The position numbers and the translations under genes are program-made. The notes under the pieces are model-generated. The model worked only from the letters and a program-made list of their open reading frames with translations. It did not search any database and had not been told where the DNA came from. Positions 18,861-26,357 of a stretch of DNA of 64,000 nucleotides are shown here, in pieces. The stretch covers positions 792,501 to 856,500 of the forward strand of contig NZ_QRGO01000001.1 in NCBI RefSeq assembly GCF_003367195.1, read 5' to 3'. The stretch comes from Undibacter mobilis. Lineage in GTDB: Bacteria > Pseudomonadota > Alphaproteobacteria > Rhizobiales > Xanthobacteraceae. Positions within the stretch are counted from its first letter, which is position 1, and each line of letters begins with the position of its first letter.

Positions 18861-19916
18861 ATGACCAAACCGATCCCCGTTTTCGACGGCCACAACGACG
18901 TCCTGCTGCGGCTCTACAAGTCCCCCTCCACCGACCCGGTCGCCGATTTTCTGGGCGGCGAGGAAGCCGGCCATATCGACCTGAAGAAGGCGCGCGCCGG
19001 CGGCCTGGCCGGCGGGTTGTTCGCGCTGTATTCGCCCTCGCCCCGCACGGCCAGCACAACCGAATCGACGACCGGCGCCTTGTCGCGGCCGTTGCCGCCG
19101 CCGCTGCCAATGGACGAAGCGCGCGCCTCGGCGGCCGGCGAACTCGCCATCCTCGTGCGGATTGAGCGCGCGTCGCAAGGCGCGGTCGCGATCTGCCGCT
19201 CGACGGCGGAGATCAAAGCGGCGATGGCGCGCGGCGCGTTCGCCGCGGTGCTGCACATCGAAGGCGCCGACGCCATCGATGACAAGCTCGACTTTCTCGA
19301 CGTGCTTTACGCAGCCGGCTTGCGCTCGCTCGGCCCGGTGTGGAGCCGGCCCAACATTTTCGGCCATGGCGTGCCGTTCCGCTTTCCGTCGAGCCCCGAC
19401 ATTGGCGAGGGCTTGACCGCCGCGGGTGAAAACCTCGTGCGCGTCTGCGACGAGATGAAGATCCTGATCGACCTGTCGCACATCAACGAAAAAGGGTTCT
19501 GGGATGTGGCGCGGCTGTCGAAGGCGCCGCTGGTCGCAACGCATTCCAATGCGCATGCCTTGTGCCCGAGCCCGCGCAATCTCACCGACAAGCAACTCGC
19601 GGCGATCCGAGACACCGGCGGCATGGTGGGGCTGAATTTCGCCACCGGCTTCCTGAGGCCGGATGGCAGCATGCGTCCGGACACGGACATCGCCCTGATG
19701 GTCCAGCATCTCGATTATCTGCTCGAGAAACTCGGCGAAAATCACGTCGGCCTCGGCTCGGACTTCGATGGCGCCACGGTACCGCAGACGATCGGCTCCG
19801 CCGCCGGCCTGCCGGTGCTCTTCGAGGCGCTGCGCGCCAAGGGGTATTCCGACACGCTTCTCACCAAGATCGCCTCGGAAAACTGGCTCAATTTGCTGGC
19901 GCGCACCATCGGCTGA
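18861..19916 (+). CDS. Membrane dipeptidase (peptidase M19 family)
   Basis: A 351-residue zinc dipeptidase of family M19 (renal dipeptidase/PvdM-like). All expected metal ligands are visible: FDGHND near residue 9, the bridging Glu in LHIEGADA near residue 134, DLSHINEKG near residue 206, ATHSNAHAL near residue 228, and LGSDFDG near residue 298. There is no signal peptide, so cytoplasmic hydrolysis of dipeptides is expected. In such bacteria these enzymes are often linked to D-amino acid or unusual dipeptide use. It stands alone between the divergent tRNA/PLP-enzyme group and the GntR gene. Confidence 0.92.
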   Translation: MTKPIPVFDGHNDVLLRLYKSPSTDPVADFLGGEEAGHIDLKKARAGGLAGGLFALYSPSPRTASTTESTTGALSRPLPPPLPMDEARASAAGELAILVRIERASQGAVAICRSTAEIKAAMARGAFAAVLHIEGADAIDDKLDFLDVLYAAGLRSLGPVWSRPNIFGHGVPFRFPSSPDIGEGLTAAGENLVRVCDEMKILIDLSHINEKGFWDVARLSKAPLVATHSNAHALCPSPRNLTDKQLAAIRDTGGMVGLNFATGFLRPDGSMRPDTDIALMVQHLDYLLEKLGENHVGLGSDFDGATVPQTIGSAAGLPVLFEALRAKGYSDTLLTKIASENWLNLLARTIG

Positions 19917-20008
19917 CCGGCCGCGGCAACCCAGTTGCCGCATTCCGACTTATGCATCTATGATTTTGGCATGCTTGGGCCGACCCGTGCCGGGCAACAA
20001 GGTCAGCG

Positions 20009-20707
20009 ATGGACGACGCGGCAAACCAGCAGCACAAGCGGACGCCGGACGAGGAGATCGCCGAGGCGCTAGAAAGCGATATCATTTTCGGCCGCCTCAA
20101 GCCGGGCGAGCGGCTGCGCGAAGAGGCGCTGCTTGAACGCTTCGGCCATTCGCGCCACTTCATTCGTCTCGCCTTCGCTCGGCTTGAGAAGAAAGGCATT
20201 CTGGTCCACACCCGCAATGTCGGCGCCGCCGTGCGCGCTTTCACCGTCGCCGAGGTGGAAGAGATCTACGACGTCCGCGAGATGATCCAGCGTCAGGCCG
20301 CCTTGCGCATTCGTCTGCCGGCGGAACCGGAAGCTGTCGCGCGCATCGCCGCCATTCAGCGCGATTACGCGTCGTGCGTGACGACCGGCGACCTGCGCGG
20401 CATTCATGCCTGCAACGACCGCTTCCATCTTGCGATCTTCGCGCTGTGCAACAACGGCTACCTGCTGGCGCTGGTCAAGCAGTACATGGATCTCACTTAC
20501 GTGATCCGCACCGTCACATTCTCCGACCCGAAGGCGCTGGAGGCCTCGCGCATCCAGCACGAATTGATGATCGAGCAGCTCAAGGGTCGCGACAACTGGG
20601 CGCTGGCCGAGCTTTGCGTGCAGCATTTGCGGCCCAACAAGGAGAAGTATCTCGGACGCCTGCGCGAAGCCGCCGAAATCGCATCGCACAAGCCGGCGGC
20701 CGAATAG
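20009..20707 (+). CDS. GntR-family regulator, FCD type
   Basis: A 232-residue DNA-binding protein. Residues about 12-80 form a winged helix (EALLERFGHSRHFIRLAFARLEKKG). Residues 88-215 form an FCD ligand domain with the metal-binding residues Asp and His of CNDRFHLAIF, and His of RIQHELM and VQHLRPNK. FCD proteins usually repress carboxylate or sugar-acid catabolic operons until the acid binds. The gene is read in the same direction as the TRAP operon 171 nt downstream, and two palindromic TTGT/ACAA sites lie in that gap, so it is the likely regulator of the TRAP-dehydratase unit. Confidence 0.92.
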   Translation: MDDAANQQHKRTPDEEIAEALESDIIFGRLKPGERLREEALLERFGHSRHFIRLAFARLEKKGILVHTRNVGAAVRAFTVAEVEEIYDVREMIQRQAALRIRLPAEPEAVARIAAIQRDYASCVTTGDLRGIHACNDRFHLAIFALCNNGYLLALVKQYMDLTYVIRTVTFSDPKALEASRIQHELMIEQLKGRDNWALAELCVQHLRPNKEKYLGRLREAAEIASHKPAAE

Positions 20708-20722
20708 GGTTCGCCACACTCT

Positions 20723-20738
20723 ATATTGTCGACAATAT
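20723..20738. promoter_or_regulatory. Perfect 16-bp palindromic operator upstream of the TRAP operon
   Basis: ATATTGTCGACAATAT is a perfect palindrome centred at 20730.5, in an AT-rich gap 16 nt after the GntR gene. The TTGT-N-ACAA form is what FCD-type GntR proteins usually bind. The matching second site is at 20786-20801. Confidence 0.75.
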
Positions 20739-20785
20739 GCGTTTTTATTGCCGCTATTTTGCAATGCAGCGTACCCGAATACGTC

Positions 20786-20801
20786 ATATTGTTGACAATC
20801 C
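20786..20801. promoter_or_regulatory. Second operator-like site upstream of the TRAP operon
   Basis: ATATTGTTGACAATCC repeats the palindrome at 20723 with 13 of 16 positions identical. The centres are 63 bp apart, about six helical turns, so two dimers would face the same side of the DNA. It ends 77 nt before the start codon of the TRAP binding protein. Confidence 0.7.
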
Positions 20802-20878
20802 TGTAGCCCTGACGGCACACTCCAAAGAAAAAGCCGCCGCCAAAAAGCGTCATCCAACACTCTCAGGGAGGGAGTCCG

Positions 20879-21877
20879 ATGCTCATCCGGAAATCAATGA
20901 CGGTTGCCGTGCTGCTGCTGACCGCAGCCGCCGCCCTTTCGCCGGCCACCGCGCAGAAGCGTGAATTTTCGTTCGCCTACGACCAGCCCAAACAGAGTGG
21001 CTACGGCATCGGCGCCGCGATGTTCGACAAGAAACTGCAGGAGCTCAGCAAGGGCACGATGTCGATCAACCAGTATCCGAGCGCGCAGCTCGGCACCGAA
21101 GCGCAGACCATGCAGAAGGTGCAGACCGGCGACATCGACTTCGTGATCCTGTCCACCGCCAATGCCTCGACCGCGCAGCCGGAGTCGGGCGTGTTCTCGC
21201 TTCACTTCATCTTCCGCGACGAAGCGCACGCCATCAAGGTGCTCGGCGATGCGAAGGTGATCGCCGCCATGCGCGAGCTTTACGCTGCGAAGATCAAGGG
21301 CGCGCACATGATCGCCCTCGGCTCGCAGGGCTTGCGCCACATGTACGGCAAGAAAGCCGTCGAGAAGGTCGCCGACATCAAGGGCGTCAAGATGCGCGTG
21401 CAGGCGACCGTAACCGAGGACACGCTGTTCCCGGCCTACGGCGCGCAGGTCGTTCACATGCCGTTCGGCGAGGTCTACACCGCCTTGCAGACCGGCGTCA
21501 CCGACATGGCCGAAAACGGCATTAACAACTACCTCGTCAACAAGCACTATGAGCCGGCGCCCGTGCTGTCGCTCACCGAACACGAGGCCAACCACTCCGC
21601 CCTCTTCGTCAGCGACAAGGTATGGTCGAGCCTGACCGACGAGCAAAAGAAGTGGGTGCAGGCCGCCGCCGACGAAGTGTCGAAAAACGAACCGGCCGCT
21701 GCCTTCAAACTCGAGCACGAAGCCCTCGCCAAGCTTGAGAAGATGGGCGTCAAGATCGTCAAGACCGTCGACAAGAGCGGTTTCTCTCAGATCAGCAAGC
21801 CGATCCAGGACAAGCTGGCGAAAGACCTTGGCCCCAACGCGGTCAAGGTGCTCGAACTCGTGCGTAACGTCCAGTAA
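20879..21877 (+). CDS. TRAP transporter substrate-binding protein (DctP family)
   Basis: A 332-residue periplasmic binding protein of the DctP family. Residues 1-25 are a signal peptide ending ATAQ. Family features include KGTMSINQYPSAQLG, GIKGVKMRVQ-type segment DIKGVKMRVQ and the conserved GVTDMAENGINNY region. The arginine of KMRVQ is the usual carboxylate-binding residue, so an organic or sugar acid is expected. A strong ribosome-binding site (GGGAGGGAG) precedes ATG 20879. It is the first gene of the TRAP operon and is followed by a terminator-like hairpin before the permease genes. Confidence 0.93.
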   Translation: MLIRKSMTVAVLLLTAAAALSPATAQKREFSFAYDQPKQSGYGIGAAMFDKKLQELSKGTMSINQYPSAQLGTEAQTMQKVQTGDIDFVILSTANASTAQPESGVFSLHFIFRDEAHAIKVLGDAKVIAAMRELYAAKIKGAHMIALGSQGLRHMYGKKAVEKVADIKGVKMRVQATVTEDTLFPAYGAQVVHMPFGEVYTALQTGVTDMAENGINNYLVNKHYEPAPVLSLTEHEANHSALFVSDKVWSSLTDEQKKWVQAAADEVSKNEPAAAFKLEHEALAKLEKMGVKIVKTVDKSGFSQISKPIQDKLAKDLGPNAVKVLELVRNVQ

Positions 21878-21884
21878 GCGCCGC

Positions 21885-21916
21885 GGCGGGAGCCGCGCCA
21901 CGGCTCCCGCCTTTTT
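21885..21916 (+). terminator. Terminator-like hairpin between TRAP binding-protein and permease genes
   Basis: A 10-bp perfect GC-rich stem (GGCGGGAGCC/GGCTCCCGCC), 7-nt loop and TTTTT tail starts 7 nt after the dctP-type stop codon and ends 21 nt before the small permease start. It would lower, not abolish, transcription into the permease genes. Confidence 0.82.
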
Positions 21917-21936
21917 CCTGCCGCGAAAGTCCCGCC

Positions 21937-22488
21937 ATGCCGCGCTTTGACAGCCTCGTCATCCAGGACCAGCGCCATCTCAAATGGCGTGCGTTCGATC
22001 CGATCGAACAGGGCCTCATGATCCTGTGCGGCATCTGCATCGCTTCGTTCAGCCTTCTGGTGTTTTGCGATGTCATCACCCGCGCCATCGGCCGACCGTG
22101 GCTGTGGGTGCAGGAAGCGACGATGACGTTCTTCCTGTATGGCATCTTTATCGGCGTGGCCGCCGCAACGCGCCGCAACGACCATCTCTATCTCGCCGTA
22201 CTCGCGGAATCGATGAGCGGCGGCGCGCGGCTGTTCTTCGAGTTCTTCAACAGGCTTTGCGTGCTCGGCGTCGCCTTCGCCATGATTTATTACGGTTACA
22301 TCAACTTCCTCGACGGCTTCAAAAGCCTGCGTATGCCGTCGATGACACCGATCGCCTCGCTCTATGCCGCGATCCCGATCAGCGGCCTGTTCGTCGCCTT
22401 GTTCACCATCGAGCAAATGGTCAACGGCCTGAAGCACGGCTTTGCCGATCCGAACGGCCCCCCGGAAGAAAAGAGGCAGTCGCTGTGA
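21937..22488 (+). CDS. TRAP transporter small permease (DctQ family)
   Basis: A 183-residue inner-membrane protein with four hydrophobic segments and the DctQ signature region, including WLWVQEATMTFFLYGIFIG near residues 48-66 followed by the basic AAATRRNDHL. It pairs with the large permease and the periplasmic binding protein in a sodium-driven TRAP importer. The stop overlaps the GTG start of the large permease (GTGA), so the two are translationally coupled. Confidence 0.92.
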   Translation: MPRFDSLVIQDQRHLKWRAFDPIEQGLMILCGICIASFSLLVFCDVITRAIGRPWLWVQEATMTFFLYGIFIGVAAATRRNDHLYLAVLAESMSGGARLFFEFFNRLCVLGVAFAMIYYGYINFLDGFKSLRMPSMTPIASLYAAIPISGLFVALFTIEQMVNGLKHGFADPNGPPEEKRQSL

Positions 22489-23825
22489 CCACCAACGGCT
22501 TCCTCATTGTCCTGATGGGAATTCTGTTCCTTTTTCTCGGCTATATGGGCGTGCCGGTCGCCTTCGCGCTGATCGGCGCCGTGCTGATCGTCACCACATT
22601 CACGCCGGTCGGCCACGCCTCGATGATCGCGCAGGTCTTCAACGGGATGGACGTCGAAGCCCTGATGGCCATTCCGTTCTTCCTGCTGGTTGGCGATCTG
22701 ATGACGTCCGCCAACGTGACCCAGCGCATGATCACGTTGTCGCAGACCCTGGTCGGCCACATGCGCGGCGGTCTCGCCCAAGTCGTCACCCTGTTCAGCA
22801 TGTTCTTTGCCGGCATTTCCGGGTCGTCGGCGGCCGATGTCGCGGTCCTGACCCGCTCGGTTGCGCCGGAAATGGCGCGCGAGGGCTATAACAAGGCCTT
22901 TACTGCGGCCCTGATCGCCTCGGCGGCGACGATGGCGAACCTGATCCCGCCGAGCATCATGGCCGTCGTCTACGGCGCCACCGGCAATGTGTCGATCGGC
23001 GGCCTGTTTCTCGGTGGCGTGGCGCCCGGCGTGTTCATCGGCATCGGCCTGATGATCTACAGCCACTTCTTCGGCCCGATCGGCATGAAGCATAAGCGCG
23101 CGACCTTCGCCCAGTTCACCGAGGCCACCAAGCGCAGCGCCGTGCCGCTGATGATCCCGATCATCATCATGGGCGGCATCCTCACCGGCTGGTTCACACC
23201 GAGCGAGGCCGGCATCATCGCCGTCGCCTACATTCTCTTCGTCGTCATCCCGCTCCTGAACCCGAAGCATCTTCCGCATCTGCCACGCGACTTCGCGCTC
23301 ACCGGCCTCCTTTATTCGATTCCGCTGATCACCATCGGCGCCGCCTCCGCCTTCGGCTGGATGCTGGCTTACCTGCGCGGCCCGGCCGTGGTCTCCGACT
23401 GGATTGCCTACTATGCCGGCGGCGATCCACATCTGATCATGCTGCTGCTGACGGCGCTTTTCATCCTGGTCGGCGATTTCATCGACGCCGTGCCGGCAAT
23501 CATTATCTTCATGCCGCTGATCCTGGAGCTGACCAAGAACGCGGACATCAACGCCGTCCATATGGGCGTCGTGATCATCACCACGCTCGCCTTCGGCCTG
23601 ATCACGCCACCCTACGGCCTCTGCCTCTTGATGGCGGCGAAGTTCGTCAACGTGAAATTCTCGCGCGCGATGCTGGCTTCTTTCCCCATCTACATCATCT
23701 TCTTTGCCGCCATCGCATTCGTGATTTACTTCCCCGAAATCGTGCTATGGCTGCCGAAACAGCTGCTGCCGCAATCGGTTGGCTGCTTCCGTAACCCCAG
23801 TGGCGCGGGCTGGATCTGCCCCTGA
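22485..23825 (+). CDS. TRAP transporter large permease (DctM family)
   Basis: A 446-residue protein with about twelve membrane segments, the ion-coupled channel of the TRAP system. The conserved DctM sequences PFFLLVGDLM, FAGISGSSAADVA and LIPPSIMAVVYG (near residues 65-170) are present, as is LITPPYGLCL near the end. I take GTG 22485, overlapping the small permease stop, as start; the frame is open upstream only because it shadows the small permease gene. The dehydratase gene follows after 25 nt. Confidence 0.93.
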   Translation: MTTNGFLIVLMGILFLFLGYMGVPVAFALIGAVLIVTTFTPVGHASMIAQVFNGMDVEALMAIPFFLLVGDLMTSANVTQRMITLSQTLVGHMRGGLAQVVTLFSMFFAGISGSSAADVAVLTRSVAPEMAREGYNKAFTAALIASAATMANLIPPSIMAVVYGATGNVSIGGLFLGGVAPGVFIGIGLMIYSHFFGPIGMKHKRATFAQFTEATKRSAVPLMIPIIIMGGILTGWFTPSEAGIIAVAYILFVVIPLLNPKHLPHLPRDFALTGLLYSIPLITIGAASAFGWMLAYLRGPAVVSDWIAYYAGGDPHLIMLLLTALFILVGDFIDAVPAIIIFMPLILELTKNADINAVHMGVVIITTLAFGLITPPYGLCLLMAAKFVNVKFSRAMLASFPIYIIFFAAIAFVIYFPEIVLWLPKQLLPQSVGCFRNPSGAGWICP

Positions 23826-23850
23826 AGCGCGACCTCGATGGATGACGTGA

Positions 23851-25557
23851 ATGAGTAATGGACTACGGCAAGGCCTCACGAGCTACGGCGACACCGCATT
23901 CTCGCTGTTCCTGCGCAAGGCCTTCATCAAGGGCATGGGCTATTCGGACGACGCCCTCGACCGTCCGATTGTCGGCATTACAGATACCTATTCGGATTTC
24001 AATCCGTGCCACGGCAATGTGCCGCAACTCATCGAGGCGGTGAAGCGCGGCGTCATGCTCGCCGGCGCCATGCCGATGGTGTTCCCCACCATCTCCATTC
24101 ACGAAAGCTTTGCCTTCCCGACCTCGATGTTCCTGCGCAACCTGATGGCGATGGACACCGAGGAGATGATCCGTGCGCTGCCGGTCGATTCCGTGGTGCT
24201 GATCGGCGGCTGCGACAAGACCATCCCCGCACAGGTGATGGGTGCTGCCAGCGCCGACAAGCCTGCGATTGTCCTGCCGACCGGGCCGATGCTGGTCGGC
24301 CACTTCAAGGGTGAGCAACTTGGCGCCTGCACCGATTGCCGCCGGCTGTGGGGCGAATACCGCGGCGAGCGCATGAGCGGCGAAGACATCGAGCGCGCCA
24401 ATGAGCGGCTGGTGCCGTCGGTCGGCACCTGCGGCGTCATGGGCACGGCCTCGACCATCGCCTGCATGATGGAAGCGCTGGGCCTGTCTTTGCCCGGCAG
24501 CGCCTCGATTCCGGCGGTCCATGCCGACCGAATCCGTATGGCCGAGCTGACTGGCAAGCGCGCCGCCGAGATGACCAAAGGCGGGCCGAAGCCGTCCGAG
24601 ATTTTGACAAAGGACGCGTTCCGGAACGCCATCGTCATGCTGCAGGCGATCGGCGGCTCGACCAACGGCGTTGTGCATCTCTCCGCCATCGCTGGCCGCA
24701 CCAGGAATCCGATCTCGCTGGAGACCTATGACGAGGTCGGCCGCAATACGCCGGTGCTGGTCGACCTCAAGCCTACCGGCCAGCATTACATGGAGCACTT
24801 CCATCAGGCCGGCGGCGTGCCGCGTCTGATGCAGGAACTGAAGGATCTGCTGGCGCTCGATGCCAGACATGTCGCGGGCGGCACGTTGGGCGACGCCATC
24901 AAGACCTTCGAGGACGTACCCGGTCAGACCGTGATCCGGCCCCGCACGGCGCCATTGAAGAGCGAAGGTGGCCTCGTCGTGTTGCGTGGCAATCTGGCGC
25001 CGCGCGGCGCCGTGCTCAAGCAGGGCGCGGCCGCAGCGAAACTGATGCAGCATGAAGGCCGCGCTGTGGTGTTCGATTCCGTCGCCGACATGACAGCGCG
25101 CATCGACGATCCGAGCCTCGACGTCACCGCCGACGATATTCTGGTCATGCGCAATGCCGGCCCGATCGGCGCGCCGGGCATGCCGGAGGCCGGCTATATC
25201 CCGATCCCGAAGAAGTTGGCGCAGCAGGGCGTCAAGGACATGGTGCGCATGTCGGATGCGCGCATGAGCGGCACCGCCTTCGGCACCATTGTGCTGCATA
25301 TCAGCCCGGAAGCCGCGGTGGGCGGTCCGCTCGCCTTGGTCAAGACCGGCGACCGCATCCGCCTCGACGTCAAGGCGCGACGCATCGACCTGCTGATCGA
25401 CGATGCGGAGATGAAGAAGCGGCAAGCCGCCTGGCGGCCACCGCCGGTACCGGAGGTGGCGCAGCGCGGTTACGCCAAACTCTATCGCGAGCATGTGCAA
25501 CAGGCCGACGAAGGCTGCGATTTCGACTTCCTGGCGCGGCCCGGCGACAAGACCTGA
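23851..25557 (+). CDS. IlvD/Edd-family dehydratase (probable sugar-acid dehydratase)
   Basis: A 568-residue Fe-S dehydratase related to dihydroxy-acid, phosphogluconate and aldonic-acid dehydratases. Candidate cluster cysteines lie in NPCHGN (near residue 53), IGGCDKT (near 119) and GTCGVMGTAST (near 191); the extra CTDC near 151 is also seen in sugar-acid members. It should remove water from a polyhydroxy acid to give a 2-keto-3-deoxy acid in the cytoplasm. Its place 25 nt behind TRAP genes, rather than with branched-chain synthesis genes, favours aldonate catabolism over IlvD. No aldolase or dehydrogenase for the product is nearby. Confidence 0.87.
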   Translation: MSNGLRQGLTSYGDTAFSLFLRKAFIKGMGYSDDALDRPIVGITDTYSDFNPCHGNVPQLIEAVKRGVMLAGAMPMVFPTISIHESFAFPTSMFLRNLMAMDTEEMIRALPVDSVVLIGGCDKTIPAQVMGAASADKPAIVLPTGPMLVGHFKGEQLGACTDCRRLWGEYRGERMSGEDIERANERLVPSVGTCGVMGTASTIACMMEALGLSLPGSASIPAVHADRIRMAELTGKRAAEMTKGGPKPSEILTKDAFRNAIVMLQAIGGSTNGVVHLSAIAGRTRNPISLETYDEVGRNTPVLVDLKPTGQHYMEHFHQAGGVPRLMQELKDLLALDARHVAGGTLGDAIKTFEDVPGQTVIRPRTAPLKSEGGLVVLRGNLAPRGAVLKQGAAAAKLMQHEGRAVVFDSVADMTARIDDPSLDVTADDILVMRNAGPIGAPGMPEAGYIPIPKKLAQQGVKDMVRMSDARMSGTAFGTIVLHISPEAAVGGPLALVKTGDRIRLDVKARRIDLLIDDAEMKKRQAAWRPPPVPEVAQRGYAKLYREHVQQADEGCDFDFLARPGDKT

Positions 25558-25595
25558 TTTATAAACATTGACGGCGCCGCGCGGCCGCTCCGACA

Positions 25596-26354
25596 ATGGC
25601 GCGCATGATCGGGCGCGCGCTGATCGCTTCGGCTTTGCTCGGCCTCGCGGCTGGCGCGCCCGCGCGTGCCGAATGCAGCGGAACGCCGGCCGGCACCGGC
25701 GTGGTCACCGCAGTGCGCGACGGCCGCACTTTGCTGTTGGCCGACGGTCGTGAAATCCGGCTTGCAGGCATCGAAGCGTCGGCCGATGGCGTGGCCCTGC
25801 GCGCACTCGTCGCCGGCCAGGCCCTCCGCATCGAACGCATCAGCGACGACCGCTATGGCCGGGTTGTCGCCTTCGCTTACATTGGCGAGCCCAAAGAAGC
25901 GGCGGCGGAACTTTTGCAAATCGCACTGCTCAAAGCCGGGCAGGCCCGGGTTTCGGCACGGCCCGGGCCCAAATCATGCGCACAGGCTCTTTTGAGTGCC
26001 GAACGCACGGCGCGCGCCGCCAGCCTCGGATTGTGGGCCGACCCCAATTTCGCCCCTTTGCGTTCCCAAAATTTAACCATATCGGCGCCCGAAATGGGGC
26101 AATTCGCCCTGATTGAGGGCCAGGTCTTGTCGGTGCGGGAGAGCGGGGCCACTATTTATGTGAACTTTGGACGGCGCTGGACGCGGGACTTCGCAGTCAC
26201 TATCCCGAAACGGGAAGCGCGTAATTTCGCCGCCGCCGGGATCGAACCGAAAATGCTGGAACGGCGCCGCGTCCGTGTGCGCGGCATCCTCGAGCGGCGC
26301 AGCGGCCCGATCATCGACGTGACCGTACCCGAACAGATTGAGTTGATTGACTGA
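25596..26354 (+). CDS. Exported SNase-like (thermonuclease-family) protein with altered active site
   Basis: A 252-residue protein with a signal peptide (residues 1-26, ending APARA). Residues 35-145 resemble the staphylococcal nuclease OB fold: VRDGRTLLLADGREIRLAGIEAS aligns with the nuclease start, and DDRYGRVVAFAY with its second arginine region. Two acidic catalytic positions look replaced (GDT becomes GRT; the PE of TPE becomes AS), so nuclease activity is doubtful by my alignment. Residues 165-252 form a second beta-rich domain. It is followed 3 nt later by the M48 lipoprotein, suggesting joint expression. Confidence 0.8.
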   Translation: MARMIGRALIASALLGLAAGAPARAECSGTPAGTGVVTAVRDGRTLLLADGREIRLAGIEASADGVALRALVAGQALRIERISDDRYGRVVAFAYIGEPKEAAAELLQIALLKAGQARVSARPGPKSCAQALLSAERTARAASLGLWADPNFAPLRSQNLTISAPEMGQFALIEGQVLSVRESGATIYVNFGRRWTRDFAVTIPKREARNFAAAGIEPKMLERRRVRVRGILERRSGPIIDVTVPEQIELID

Positions 26355-26357
26355 AGC

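Noticed and set aside
17366..19165. 599-codon plus-strand frame across the di-heme gene, PLP enzyme gene and tRNA
   Set aside because: It runs through a tRNA and two well-supported genes on the other strand and encodes low-complexity sequence.
23863..25596. 577-codon minus-strand frame opposite the IlvD/Edd dehydratase
   Set aside because: Shadow of a clear gene with Fe-S motifs on the plus strand.
26072..26082. TTAACCAT as a CtrA-like half site
   Set aside because: It lies inside the SNase-like coding region and has no matching second half at the right spacing.
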